NCBI RefSeq assembly: GCF_000276605.1
Contig: NZ_AKJX01000026.1
Span: 18,161 to 82,160, forward strand
Origin: Acidovorax sp. CF316
GTDB taxonomy: Bacteria > Pseudomonadota > Gammaproteobacteria > Burkholderiales > Burkholderiaceae_C
Reading direction: 5' to 3'
DNA length: 64,000 nt
This document shows, piece after piece, positions 43,047 to 52,835 of this stretch. Below the pieces are notes generated by a model that saw only the letters and a list, made by a program, of their open reading frames with translations, made no database searches and had not been told where the DNA came from. Position numbers and translations under genes: made by a program. Within the stretch, counting starts at the first letter, position 1. Each line of letters begins with the position of its first letter.

Positions 43047-43970
43047 ATGAGCGAATTCACCAAGACCCCTGGCTGGCTCGACTGGTACGCCGGTCCGAGC
43101 AAGCCGCGCTTCCAGGTGCCTGCGGGCGCCGTGGACGCGCACTGCCACGTGTTCGGCCCCGGTGCCGAGTTCCCCTACGCACCCGAGCGCAAGTACACGC
43201 CCTGCGATGCGAGCAAGGCGCAGCTCTATGCGCTGCGCGACCACCTGGGCTTTGCGCGCAACGTGGTGGTGCAGGCCACCTGCCACGGCGCGGACAACCG
43301 CGCCATGGTCGATGCGCTGGTGCACTCGGGCGGCAAGGCGCGCGGCGTCGCCACCGTGCGCCGTTCGGTGACCGACGAGGAACTGCAGGCCATGCACGAC
43401 GCCGGCGTGCGCGGCGTGCGCTTCAACTTCGTCAAGCGCCTGGTGGACTTCACGCCCAAGGACGAGCTGCTGGAGATCGCTGCGCGCATTGCCAAGCTCG
43501 GCTGGCATGTGGTGATCTACTTCGAGGCCGTGGACCTGCCCGAGCTGTGGGACTTCTTCACCGCACTGCCCACGACCATCGTGGTGGACCACATGGGCCG
43601 GCCCGATGTGACCAAGCCCGTCGATGGCCCCGAGTTCGAGCTGTTCCTGAAATTCATGCGCCAGCACCCCAATGTGTGGAGCAAGGTCAGTTGCCCCGAG
43701 CGCCTGAGCGTGGCCGGGCCCAAGGCGCTCGACGGCGAGCAGGCGGCCTACCGCGACGTGGTGCCGTTTGCGCGCCGCGTGGTCGAGGAGTTTCCCGAGC
43801 GCGTGCTCTGGGGCACCGACTGGCCGCACCCCAACCTCAAGGACCACATGCCCGACGATGGCCTGCTGGTGGACTTCATCCCGCACATTGCGACGACGCC
43901 CGAGCTGCAGCGCCAATTGCTGGTGGACAATCCCATGCGCCTCTACTGGCCTGAGGAAGTGAAAGGCTGA
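43047..43970 (+). CDS. ligI: 2-pyrone-4,6-dicarboxylate hydrolase (LigI/PmdD-like)
   Basis: A 307-residue amidohydrolase-superfamily lactonase that opens 2-pyrone-4,6-dicarboxylate to 4-oxalomesaconate. The strand-1 motif is VDAHCHVFGP (His32, His34), and the general-base Asp lies in LWGTDWPHPN near the C-terminal third. LigI enzymes act without bound metal although they keep part of the motif. AAGGAGA precedes the ATG at 43047. It is followed 4 bp later by ligA. Length and motifs match Sphingobium LigI. Confidence 0.92.
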   Translation: MSEFTKTPGWLDWYAGPSKPRFQVPAGAVDAHCHVFGPGAEFPYAPERKYTPCDASKAQLYALRDHLGFARNVVVQATCHGADNRAMVDALVHSGGKARGVATVRRSVTDEELQAMHDAGVRGVRFNFVKRLVDFTPKDELLEIAARIAKLGWHVVIYFEAVDLPELWDFFTALPTTIVVDHMGRPDVTKPVDGPEFELFLKFMRQHPNVWSKVSCPERLSVAGPKALDGEQAAYRDVVPFARRVVEEFPERVLWGTDWPHPNLKDHMPDDGLLVDFIPHIATTPELQRQLLVDNPMRLYWPEEVKG

Positions 43971-43974
43971 AGCC

Positions 43975-45284
<1,310 letters not shown>

Positions 45285-45285
45285 C

Positions 45286-46245
45286 ATGACTACGAACAAG
45301 ACCATCAAGGTCGCCCTCGCGGGCGCCGGTGCCTTCGGCATCAAGCACCTGGACGGCATCAAGAACATCGACGGCGTGGAAGTCGTCTCGCTGGTCAGCC
45401 GCGACCTGGACAAGACGAAGGAAGTCGCCGCCAAGTACGGCATCGGCCATGTCACCACCGACCTGGCCGACAGCCTGGCCCTGCCCGAGGTGGACGCCGT
45501 GATCCTGTGCACGCCCACGCAGATGCATGCCGAGCAGAGCATCGCCTGCATGAAGGCCGGCAAGCACGTGCAGGTCGAGATCCCGCTGGCCGACAGCTTG
45601 AAGGGTGCACAGGAGGTCGTGGCGTTGCAGAAGCAAACCGGCCTGGTCGCCATGTGCGGCCACACGCGCCGCTTCAACCCCAGCCACCAGTACGTGCACA
45701 AGAAGATCCAGGCGGGTGAGTTCAACATCCAGCAGATGGACGTGCAGACCTACTTCTTTCGCCGCACCAACATGAACGCCCTGGGCCAGCCGCGCAGCTG
45801 GACCGACCACCTGCTGTGGCACCACGCTGCCCACACCGTGGACCTGTTCGCCTACCAGGCGGGCAGCCCCATCGTGAAGGCCAATGCGGTGCAGGGCCCC
45901 ATCCACCCCGCGCTGGGCATTGCCATGGACATGAGCATCCAGCTCAAGGCCGCCAATGGCGCGATCTGCACGCTGTCGCTGTCGTTCAACAACGATGGCC
46001 CGCTGGGCACCTTCTTCCGCTACATCGGCGACACCGGCACCTACATCGCGCGCTACGACGACCTGGTCAACGGCAAGGAGGAGAAGATCGACGTGAGCCA
46101 GGTGGACGTGTCGATGAACGGCATCGAGCTGCAGGACCGCGAGTTCTTCGCTGCCATCCGCGAGGGCCGCGAGCCCAACTCCAGCGTGGCCCAGGTGCTG
46201 GCCTGCTACCAGGTGCTGCACGACCTGGAGCAGCAGCTTCAATAA
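45286..46245 (+). CDS. ligC: 4-carboxy-2-hydroxymuconate-6-semialdehyde dehydrogenase
   Basis: A 319-residue Gfo/Idh/MocA-type dehydrogenase that oxidises the ring-cleavage product (as its hemiacetal) to 2-pyrone-4,6-dicarboxylate using NADP. The Rossmann motif GAGAFGIKHLDG is at about residues 13-24, and the substrate domain contains CGHTRRFNPSHQYVHKKI and DHLLWHHAAHTVDLF. Length and sequence pattern match LigC/PmdC. The ATG is 1 bp past the ligB stop codon. It is the last core pathway gene; an aldo/keto reductase gene follows 76 bp later. Confidence 0.93.
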   Translation: MTTNKTIKVALAGAGAFGIKHLDGIKNIDGVEVVSLVSRDLDKTKEVAAKYGIGHVTTDLADSLALPEVDAVILCTPTQMHAEQSIACMKAGKHVQVEIPLADSLKGAQEVVALQKQTGLVAMCGHTRRFNPSHQYVHKKIQAGEFNIQQMDVQTYFFRRTNMNALGQPRSWTDHLLWHHAAHTVDLFAYQAGSPIVKANAVQGPIHPALGIAMDMSIQLKAANGAICTLSLSFNNDGPLGTFFRYIGDTGTYIARYDDLVNGKEEKIDVSQVDVSMNGIELQDREFFAAIREGREPNSSVAQVLACYQVLHDLEQQLQ

Positions 46246-46321
46246 CAGCGATTCCTTCGTTCGATTCAACTGCGCCCGCAGCCTGTACGCTGTGGGCGTT
46301 TTTCATGGAGCAATGACCAGC

Positions 46322-47329
46322 ATGCAGACACGCAAACTCGGCCCCTTCGACGTCAGCGCCATTGGCCTGGGGTGCATGAACCTGAGCCACGCCTATGGCG
46401 CCCCCGTATCACCGGAGCAGGGCGAGCGCGTGCTGCTGGCCGCGCTCGATGCAGGGGTGACCCTGTTCGACACGGCCACACTCTACGGCTTCGGCGCCAA
46501 CGAGACCCTGGTGGGTCGCGTGATGAAGCCGCACCGCCAGCGCTTCACCCTGGCCAGCAAGTGCGGCATGCAGGGTGTGGACGTGGCCGGCGACGGCAAG
46601 CTGGTGCGCGTGATCGACGGGCGACCCGCCACCTTGCGCCAGACCTGCGAGGACAGCCTGCGCCGCCTGGAGACCGATGTGATCGACCTGTACTACCTGC
46701 ACCGTTGGGACAAGCAGGTACCCATCGAGGACAGCGTGGGCGCGCTGGCCGACCTGGTGCGCGCGGGCAAGATCCGCAGCATCGGCCTGTCCGAGGTATC
46801 GGCGGCCACATTGCGCCGCGCGCATTCGGTGCACCCCATCGCTGCCGTGCAGACCGAGTATTCGCTGTGGACGCGCAACCCCGAGATCGCGGTGCTCGAC
46901 GCCTGCCGCGAGCTGGGCGTGGCCTTCGTTGCCTTCAGCCCGGTGGCGCGTGGCTACCTGTGTGGCGGGCTGACCGATGTCTCCACCCTGGACGCCAAGG
47001 ACATCCGCCGTGCCATGCCGCGGTTTGCGCCCGAGGCCTATGCCGCCAACCTGGCGTTGCTGGAGGGGTATGTCGCGATTGCGCGCCAGGTGGGTTGCAG
47101 CCCTGCGCAACTGGCGCTGGCCTGGCTGCTGCACCAGGGTGGGCACATCATTCCGATTCCGGGCACGACGAGCGTGGAGCACCTGCACGACGACCTGGGC
47201 GCGGCTGGCGTGCAGCTCGACGCAGCGACGCTGGCCGCGCTCGACCAGGCCATCAACCAGCAGAACGTCGTGGGTCCCCGCTACAGCGCGCAGAGCGCGA
47301 GCGAGGTGGACACCGAGGCATTCGCCTGA
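46322..47329 (+). CDS. Aldo/keto reductase
   Basis: A 335-residue TIM-barrel aldo/keto reductase. The catalytic tetrad is visible: Asp and Tyr in LFDTATLYGFGANE, Lys in FTLASKCGM, and His in LYYLHRWD. The C-terminal NADPH site contains IPIPGTTSVEHLHDDL. The ATG at 46322 is preferred because GGAG lies 11 nt upstream; another ATG at 46313 is too close to it. It follows the pmd operon in the same direction and may reduce an aromatic aldehyde, but no substrate is evident and it could be independently expressed. Confidence 0.9.
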   Translation: MQTRKLGPFDVSAIGLGCMNLSHAYGAPVSPEQGERVLLAALDAGVTLFDTATLYGFGANETLVGRVMKPHRQRFTLASKCGMQGVDVAGDGKLVRVIDGRPATLRQTCEDSLRRLETDVIDLYYLHRWDKQVPIEDSVGALADLVRAGKIRSIGLSEVSAATLRRAHSVHPIAAVQTEYSLWTRNPEIAVLDACRELGVAFVAFSPVARGYLCGGLTDVSTLDAKDIRRAMPRFAPEAYAANLALLEGYVAIARQVGCSPAQLALAWLLHQGGHIIPIPGTTSVEHLHDDLGAAGVQLDAATLAALDQAINQQNVVGPRYSAQSASEVDTEAFA

Positions 47330-47367
47330 AACGTTGCACGCCCCGCACCATGGCAGGGCGGGCGCGA

Positions 47368-47748
47368 TCAGCGGCGTGCCTGGGTGTCGGTGTGCAGGCT
47401 GATCTGGTCGGTACCGGAGCTGGCCGCGCGGATGTTGGTCGCCAGCATGCGCGTGCGTGCCGCGCTGGTGGCGGCCTCGGCACGCAGGGCTGCCATGTAG
47501 GCGATGTGGTTGGTTTCCGCCTCGTCGCTGGTCTTGCTCCAGATGCTGTTGGCCTGGGCCAAGGCGTCGGTGGCCTGCTTCAGTTCCAGGGCCGCATGGC
47601 GGGCCACAGCCGGGTCGGCGCTGGCGGTACTGACCGCCGTGCGGGCCCTTTCGAGGGCCATGGACGGGGCGGTGGCGCAGGCGGACAGAAACCCTGCGGC
47701 CATCGCGCTGATGGCGAGAACGGTGGTGCTTCGAAGCATGGGATGCAT
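47368..47748 (-). CDS. DUF4398 lipoprotein
   Basis: A 126-residue lipoprotein: signal peptide with lipobox LSAC (AAGFLSACATAPS), then a helical DUF4398 domain (ERARTAVSTASADPAVARHA...LELKQATDAL). It is closely related to the N-terminal half of the OmpA-type lipoprotein encoded upstream, as if a truncated duplicate. AAGGAA lies about 10 nt before the ATG at 47748. It is separated from its paralogue by about 370 bp that include a terminator, so it has its own promoter. The function is unknown; an envelope location is likely. Confidence 0.85.
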   Translation of the reverse strand: MHPMLRSTTVLAISAMAAGFLSACATAPSMALERARTAVSTASADPAVARHAALELKQATDALAQANSIWSKTSDEAETNHIAYMAALRAEAATSAARTRMLATNIRAASSGTDQISLHTDTQARR

Positions 47749-48042
47749 GGTGGCTGTTTCCTTGAAGACGCTTTTGGGCGTGGTCTGCATCGGATCCATA
47801 TGTAACAGATGCATATGACCCGCCCGTGGCAGAAATTGAACAGCAAAACCTGTGCCGCCCCGCATGGGGCTTACCCTGGTGGGGTATTGCCGTTACCAGC
47901 GTCCGGCGCCTGCACCATGCCGATGCGCCCCAGGCACGGCGCCAAATGTTACATGTGGGTAAATGCTTACTTAGATGAATCCACCTCTTCGGGAAAGGCG
48001 CTGCCCAGGCGATCGGTCTGCTGTTGCGGGGTTCGCGAATGC
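47749..48042. other. Non-coding stretch between DUF4398 genes
   Basis: About 290 bp, the larger part of a 366-bp gene-free interval between two DUF4398 genes. It holds the promoter of the downstream lipoprotein gene and an AT-rich CATATG-N9-CATATG element at about 47799-47819. I see no open reading frame with a ribosome site here. Confidence 0.4.
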
Positions 48043-48074
48043 AAAAGACCGCGCGGCGTGAGCGGCGCGGTCTT
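48043..48074 (-). terminator. Rho-independent terminator after OmpA-type lipoprotein gene
   Basis: Arms AAGACCGCGC and GCGCGGTCTT form a 10-bp GC-rich stem with a 10-nt loop. Read on the minus strand the stem is followed by TTTT, so it should end the transcript of the OmpA-type gene that stops at 48115. Confidence 0.8.
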
Positions 48075-48114
48075 GGTGGCATCGCTGGGCGGAACCCCGC
48101 CCAGGGCTGTGGCG

Positions 48115-49056
48115 TCAGCGGCCCCTGAGGTTGCCCTTGTCGTCGGCAATCACGATCTCCACGCGGCGGTTCATGGCCCGGCCCTCGGGCGATGCGTTGT
48201 CGGCCACCGGGTAGACCTTGCCATAGCCGCGTGCCGTGATGCGGCCCGCGTCCACGCTGCGCGCCACCAGCGCATCGCGCACGGCGCCGGCCCGGCGTGC
48301 CGACAGTTCCTGGTTGTAGGCGTCCGAACCCACGCTGTCGGTGTAGCCCTCGATCAGCAGCTTGCGCTCAGGAAACTGCTGAAGAAAGCTGGCCAGCTTG
48401 TCGAGTCGCGGCGCGGCCTGGGGCGAGAGCTCGGCCTTGTTGAAGGCAAACAGCACGTCGCCTAGCGTCACGATCAGGCCGCGTTCGGTCTGCAGTGCTT
48501 CCATCTCGCGCAACTGGGCCTCCAGCAGGCGCACGCGGTCCTGCGCCGCACTGGCCTGGGCCAGCGCGGCATTGGCCTGCGCCTGCTGCTGGGCGGCGCG
48601 CTGCTCGGCGCTCAATGCCTGTGCCTGGGCGATTTGCGCATTGCGCGCCTGGGCGTCGGCGCGCAGGCGGGCCTCATCGGCCTCGCGGGTGCGTGCCTCC
48701 AGGCGGATGCGGTCGGCCTCGGTGCTCGCGCTCTGGATGCTCGCATCGAGCATGCGGGCGCGTGCCGCGTTGTTGGCGATCTCGGCACGCTGCGTGGCGA
48801 TGTAGGCCAGGTGGCTGGTCTCCGACTCGTCGTGCTTGTCGGCCCACAGGCGGTCGGCGCGCAGCAGTGCATCGCTGGCCTGCTTGAGCTCCAGCGGCGC
48901 GTACTGCGCAACGGCTGGGTCGGAACTGGCGCGGCCGACGGCCAGGCGCGCCTGTTCCAGGGGCACGAAGGGGGCGGTGCTGGCGCAGGCGGCCAGCAGG
49001 CCCGCGGCGATCAGGCCGGAGGCGAGGGCGGAAGTGCGGCGAAGAATGGGATGCAT
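48115..49056 (-). CDS. DUF4398/OmpA-family peptidoglycan-associated lipoprotein
   Basis: A 313-residue outer-membrane lipoprotein. Order: lipobox LAAC (AAGLLAACAST), DUF4398 helical region (about residues 25-110), a long Ala/Gln-rich coiled coil (about 110-185, AQIAQAQALSAEQRAAQQQAQ-like), and an OmpA peptidoglycan-binding domain (about 190-305, with LLIEGYTDSVGSDAYNQELSARRA and NRRVEIVI). It links the outer membrane to peptidoglycan. AAGGAA lies about 9 nt before the ATG at 49056. It is flanked by related DUF4398 genes and ended by a terminator at 48043-48074. Confidence 0.9.
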   Translation of the reverse strand: MHPILRRTSALASGLIAAGLLAACASTAPFVPLEQARLAVGRASSDPAVAQYAPLELKQASDALLRADRLWADKHDESETSHLAYIATQRAEIANNAARARMLDASIQSASTEADRIRLEARTREADEARLRADAQARNAQIAQAQALSAEQRAAQQQAQANAALAQASAAQDRVRLLEAQLREMEALQTERGLIVTLGDVLFAFNKAELSPQAAPRLDKLASFLQQFPERKLLIEGYTDSVGSDAYNQELSARRAGAVRDALVARSVDAGRITARGYGKVYPVADNASPEGRAMNRRVEIVIADDKGNLRGR

Positions 49057-49120
49057 GGTCGGGATTCCTTCAAGATTCGGTGGTCGTCGCTGCCGTGGTG
49101 GCATGCATGGGCTGCGGTGC

Positions 49121-49504
49121 TCAGCGTGCGGGTGCAGCGCGGCGGTTGATTTCTTCCTGCAGCGCACGGATGCCGTCCTGCACCTGGGCCAGGTTGCCGG
49201 CATTGCGCTCCGCGTCGGCGCGGGTCTCGGCCACGCGGGCGTCCACCTCGGCCTCGGCAGCCAGGCGGCGCGCGGCGGTGTAATCCTGTGCGCCCATGGC
49301 CTTCTCGGCGGCCATGAGCTTGTCGCGGGCGCGCTGCAGTTCCACGGGGGCGGTGGCGGTCACGGCCGGCGAGGCCGACACGCGGGTCAGCGTGGTGCGG
49401 CTCACGGCCATCTGTTCGGTGGGTGGGGGGGTGGAGGAGCAGGCCGCCAGGGCGCCCAGGGCGAGGGTGGCGACGGCGATGCGGATGGGTGCGGATGAAT
49501 GCAT
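49121..49504 (-). CDS. DUF4398 lipoprotein
   Basis: A 127-residue lipoprotein with a signal peptide and lipobox LAAC (GALAACSSTPPP), then a DUF4398 helical domain (LTRVSASPAVTATAPVELQRARDKL) and an Arg/Glu-rich end (IRALQEEINRRAAPAR). The ATG at 49504 has AAGGAG about 11 nt upstream. It is the first of the DUF4398 genes, 64 bp before the OmpA-type gene, and probably shares its transcript. The function is unknown; a periplasmic-side anchor role is suggested by the partner. Confidence 0.85.
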   Translation of the reverse strand: MHSSAPIRIAVATLALGALAACSSTPPPTEQMAVSRTTLTRVSASPAVTATAPVELQRARDKLMAAEKAMGAQDYTAARRLAAEAEVDARVAETRADAERNAGNLAQVQDGIRALQEEINRRAAPAR

Positions 49505-49641
49505 GGTGTTCTGAACTCCTTGGGAGGGGGTGGGATCGGCCCTCCCCGAGATGCCGGCATGCCGGGCGAGGAGGCGACCAGGAGACGCTGCTGGTTCAGG
49601 TGCATTGTTCGCGCGCAGGCCTTCGGGCCGCGTAGTCCCGG

Positions 49642-49658
49642 CCACAGTTCGCCTGTGG
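49642..49658. terminator. Small hairpin downstream of lacI-type gene
   Basis: CCACAG and CTGTGG form a 6-bp stem with a 5-nt loop about 50 bp past the end of the LacI gene. There is no T-tract, so termination is uncertain. Confidence 0.3.
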
Positions 49659-49708
49659 TCCCGGTCTTACATCGGCTTACGTGTACGGGCGCTGCGGCGC
49701 CCAGGGCA

Positions 49709-50740
49709 TCAGGGCAGGTTTTCGCGGAACACGACCTGGCTGCGCGTGGTCTCCACGCCCGACAAGGCCGACCGCCCGTCTCGCAGGTTGGCGAAGATGC
49801 GCACGCAGCTCGTGATGGTGCTGAGCGGGTTCTGGGTGATCACGGCGTCCATGCTGCCGTCGATGAGCTGGGCGCGCGTGTCGGGCGTGAGGCCATGGCC
49901 GATGAACACCACCTTGTGCTGCATGCCGCACTCCTGCAGTGCGCGGGCGATGCCATCGGAGGCGCCGCCGATGTTGTAGATGCCGGCCAGATCGGGGTGG
50001 CGCTCGAGCAGGGTGCGGGTCTGGCGGTAATTCTTCTCGGAGTCGTCGAGACCTTCGCGCAGGCCCACCACGGTGAGCTGCGGGAACAGCTCTTCGAGCA
50101 CGTGCAGGAAGCCCGCCTCGCGCTCCTGGTGCGCCGCGTAGCGCAGGCTGCCGGCCACCAGCGCCACCTTGGCGGCACGCGCGCCGATGAAGCGGCCGAT
50201 CAGGTAACCCGCCGTGCGGCCCGCCGCCCGGTTGTCCAGGCCCACATAGCCCACGCGCTGCGAGTTGCCCAGGTCCGAGATCACGGTGACCACGGGCACG
50301 CCGCGCTCGGCCAGCGTGGCCACGGCCTCGCGCACCTGGGGGTGTTCCAGCGCCATCATGACCAGGCCGTCGTAGCGCTTGCCGTGGTGCAACAGCGCCT
50401 GGGCCAGGGCCTCGGGGTTGAAGCTGTCCACCGTTTCGGCGCGGCACTTGACGTGGAACGGTGCCCAGTGCTCCTGCGAGTAGCTGACCATGTCGCCCAG
50501 CATGGTGAGAAAGCGGCTGGTGTTGCGCGGCAGCAGGAACATCACGCGCAGGGGCGCTGGCGCCAGCGTGGCGGCCAGGCCGTCCGCCGGCAGGTAGCCC
50601 AGCTCGCCCGCGGCCTGCACCACGCGCTGCGCGGTGGCTTGGCGCACGCCGCCGCGCCGGTTGAGCACCCGGTCCACCGTGGCCGTGGAGACACCGGCCA
50701 GCGTGGCGACCTCGGCCACGCCGGGCAGGGCGCGGCTCAC
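49709..50740 (-). CDS. LacI-family transcriptional regulator
   Basis: A 343-residue LacI/GalR regulator: HTH at residues 8-55 (VATLAGVSTATVDRVLNRRGG) and a type I periplasmic-binding fold sensor (LRVMFLLPRNTSRF; GLVMMALEHPQVREAV; FIGHGLTPDTRAQL). The start is a GTG at 50740 with GGAGG 6 nt upstream; no in-frame ATG gives a better N-terminus. It is divergent from the SDR/TRAP/RuBisCO-like locus it probably controls. A 16-bp sequence upstream of both it and the TRAP genes is the candidate operator. The ligand is probably a sugar acid. Confidence 0.9.
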   Translation of the reverse strand: MSRALPGVAEVATLAGVSTATVDRVLNRRGGVRQATAQRVVQAAGELGYLPADGLAATLAPAPLRVMFLLPRNTSRFLTMLGDMVSYSQEHWAPFHVKCRAETVDSFNPEALAQALLHHGKRYDGLVMMALEHPQVREAVATLAERGVPVVTVISDLGNSQRVGYVGLDNRAAGRTAGYLIGRFIGARAAKVALVAGSLRYAAHQEREAGFLHVLEELFPQLTVVGLREGLDDSEKNYRQTRTLLERHPDLAGIYNIGGASDGIARALQECGMQHKVVFIGHGLTPDTRAQLIDGSMDAVITQNPLSTITSCVRIFANLRDGRSALSGVETTRSQVVFRENLP

Positions 50741-50755
50741 GGTCGGCCTCCGAAG

Positions 50756-50771
50756 CCATCAAAAACCATCA
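50756..50771. promoter_or_regulatory. CCATCAAAAACCATCA element, copy 1
   Basis: This 16-bp sequence between the LacI and SDR start codons is repeated exactly upstream of the TRAP receptor gene. It consists of two CCATCA units 4 bp apart. Shared presence at the two promoters of the locus suggests a regulator site, probably for the LacI protein. Confidence 0.55.
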
Positions 50772-50855
50772 TGTTTGGCGTTTGGTGCATCACGGGCCCG
50801 AGGCTATCGTAAGAGCCCACCGCATGCCAGAGGGCGGCGGTCAAGACAAGGAACA

Positions 50856-51662
50856 ATGATGGAGACAAACAACAAGCGGCTCGCGGGCCGCGTGGCCCTG
50901 GTGTTCGGTGCCGGGTCCGACGGGGATGGCTGGGGCAATGGCAAGGCCGCTGCGGCGGCCTATGCGCGGGCCGGGGCCCAGGTGGTTGCGGTGGACCGCG
51001 ACGGCGCCGCGGCCGAGGTGACGCGCGACACCATCCGCGGCGAAGGCAATGAAGCCCTGGCCGTGCGCGCGGATGTCACGCAGTGGAACGAGGTGCAGGC
51101 CGCCGTGCAGGCGGCGGTGCAGGCCTATGGCCACATCGACATCCTGCACAACAACGTGGGCATCACCTCGCAGGGCGGGCCGGTGGAAACCTCCGAGGAC
51201 ACCTGGGACCGGGTGATGGCGGTCAACGTCAAGAGCATGTTCCTGACCTGCAAGGCCGTGCTGCCGCTGATGCAGGCGCGGCAGTCGGGCGCCATCGTCA
51301 ACATCGGCGCGCTCGGCGGCGTGCGCTGGACGGGCTATGCCTACTGCGCCTATGCCGCGTCCAAGGGGGCGGTGAACTCCTTCACGCAGAGCGTGGCCCT
51401 GCAGTACGCGGCCGAGGGCATCCGCGCCAACTGCATACTGCCGGGCGTGATGGACACGCCGCACATCTACCGCCAGATCTCGGGCTTCTACGCGAGCCAC
51501 GAAGAGATGGTGGCCGCACGCCACAAACTCTCGCCCACGGGGCGCATGGGCGATGGCTGGGACGTGGCCAACGCCGCGGTGTTCCTGGCGTCCGACGAGG
51601 CGCGCTACATCAACGGCGTGGAGCTGCTGGTCGACGGCGGCATGCATGCGCGGTGCAATTGA
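50856..51662 (+). CDS. Short-chain dehydrogenase with altered catalytic serine region
   Basis: A 268-residue SDR. The nucleotide loop is unusual and glycine-rich (FGAGSDGDGWGNGK, residues 17-30), NNVG is at 99-102, and the YAASK motif gives Y166 and K170. Where most SDRs have NISS, this protein has NIGALGG (149-155), so the usual catalytic Ser is Gly/Ala. The start is ATG at 50856 or 50859, after AAGGA. It lies between the LacI regulator and the TRAP genes and probably oxidises the imported sugar acid. Activity may need a different residue. Confidence 0.87.
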   Translation: MMETNNKRLAGRVALVFGAGSDGDGWGNGKAAAAAYARAGAQVVAVDRDGAAAEVTRDTIRGEGNEALAVRADVTQWNEVQAAVQAAVQAYGHIDILHNNVGITSQGGPVETSEDTWDRVMAVNVKSMFLTCKAVLPLMQARQSGAIVNIGALGGVRWTGYAYCAYAASKGAVNSFTQSVALQYAAEGIRANCILPGVMDTPHIYRQISGFYASHEEMVAARHKLSPTGRMGDGWDVANAAVFLASDEARYINGVELLVDGGMHARCN

Positions 51663-51674
51663 AGCGTCACATTT

Positions 51675-51690
51675 CCATCAAAAACCATCA
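51675..51690. promoter_or_regulatory. CCATCAAAAACCATCA element, copy 2
   Basis: An exact second copy of the 16-bp element, 108 bp before the TRAP receptor start codon and 12 bp after the SDR stop. It suggests a second regulated promoter for the transporter and catabolic genes. Confidence 0.55.
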
Positions 51691-51797
51691 GATTCTCAAT
51701 TTGCGCGGGGCGCAGACCACCGATAAGGTCAGCCCTTGAAAGAGCCGCCCCGCGCGTGCCCCTTCCAACGATTCCATAAAGACAGGAGACAAAGACC

Positions 51798-52835
51798 ATG
51801 GCCCATTCGAATCCCTCTTCCTCGCGCCGCAGCCTGCTGCGCGGCCTGTGCGCACTGCCTGCCGCATCCGTCGCGGGCGCCTGGCCCGGACTGGCCAGCG
51901 CCGCCGCGCCGGAGTACAGCTTCAAGTTCGGCAACAACCTGCCCGTGTCGCACCCGCTCAACGTGCGCGCCAACGAGGCGGCGGCGCGCATCCTGGCCGA
52001 GAGCAAGGGGCGGCTGGAGCTCAAGGTCTTTCCCAACAACCAGCTTGGTGGCGACACCGACATGCTCTCGCAGGTGCGCAGCGGCGGCCTGGAAATCTTC
52101 AACGCCGGCACCATGGTGATCGCCACGCTCGCGCCCATCAGCGCCATCACGGCCGTGGGCTTTGCCTTCGCCGACTACGACCAGGTCTGGAAGACGGTCG
52201 ACGGCAAGCTCGGCGACAGCATCCGTGCGGCCTTCGCCAAGGTGGGCCTGTACACCTTCCCGCGCATGTGGGACAACGGCTTCCGCCAGGTGACCACCAG
52301 CACCAAGGCCGTCAACAGCGCGGCCGACCTGGGCGGCATGAAGATCCGCGTGCCGGTGAGCCCCATGGGCATCTCGATGTTCAAGGCCCTGTCGGCATCG
52401 CCGGCCAGCCTGCAGTTCAGCGAGGTCTACTCGGCCCTGCAGACCAAGGTGGTCGATGCGCAGGAGAACCCGCTGGCCATCGTGCAGACCGCCAAGCTCT
52501 ACGAGGTGCAGAAGTTCTGCTCGGTCACCAACCACAGCTGGGACGGCTACCACATGGTCGTCAACGGGCGCGCCTGGCGCGGCCTGCCCGACGACCTCAA
52601 GCTCATCCTCGGCCGGGCCTTCGACGAGGCAGGCCTGCAGCAGCGCGCCGACCTGAAGAAGCTCAACGAGACGCTGCGCGGTGACCTCACGGCCAAGGGC
52701 ATGGCCTTCAACGACGCCAGCCCGCAGAGCTTTCGCGAGCAGCTGCGCAAGGCCGGCTACTACTCCGAGTGGAAGGGCAAGTTCGGCGACGAAGCCTGGG
52801 CGCTGCTCGAAGCCTCCGTCGGCAAGGTGTCCTGA
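51798..52835 (+). CDS. TRAP transporter substrate-binding protein (DctP family)
   Basis: A 345-residue periplasmic receptor. The signal peptide carries a Tat-like SSRRSLLRG and ends LASA-AAPEYSFK (about residue 37). The DctP fold includes LGGMKIRVPVSPMG, whose Arg normally pairs with a carboxylate of the ligand, and FSEVYSALQTKVVDAQENPL. The ligand is therefore an organic or sugar acid. CAGGAGAC lies about 10 nt before the ATG. Its stop overlaps the start of the fused permease gene (TGATG). It starts the transporter/enzyme operon. Confidence 0.92.
   Translation: MAHSNPSSSRRSLLRGLCALPAASVAGAWPGLASAAAPEYSFKFGNNLPVSHPLNVRANEAAARILAESKGRLELKVFPNNQLGGDTDMLSQVRSGGLEIFNAGTMVIATLAPISAITAVGFAFADYDQVWKTVDGKLGDSIRAAFAKVGLYTFPRMWDNGFRQVTTSTKAVNSAADLGGMKIRVPVSPMGISMFKALSASPASLQFSEVYSALQTKVVDAQENPLAIVQTAKLYEVQKFCSVTNHSWDGYHMVVNGRAWRGLPDDLKLILGRAFDEAGLQQRADLKKLNETLRGDLTAKGMAFNDASPQSFREQLRKAGYYSEWKGKFGDEAWALLEASVGKVS

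Noticed and set aside
47799..47819. CATATG-N9-CATATG as an attachment site
   Set aside because: Short AT-rich symmetry without integrase or flanking duplication; probably part of a promoter.
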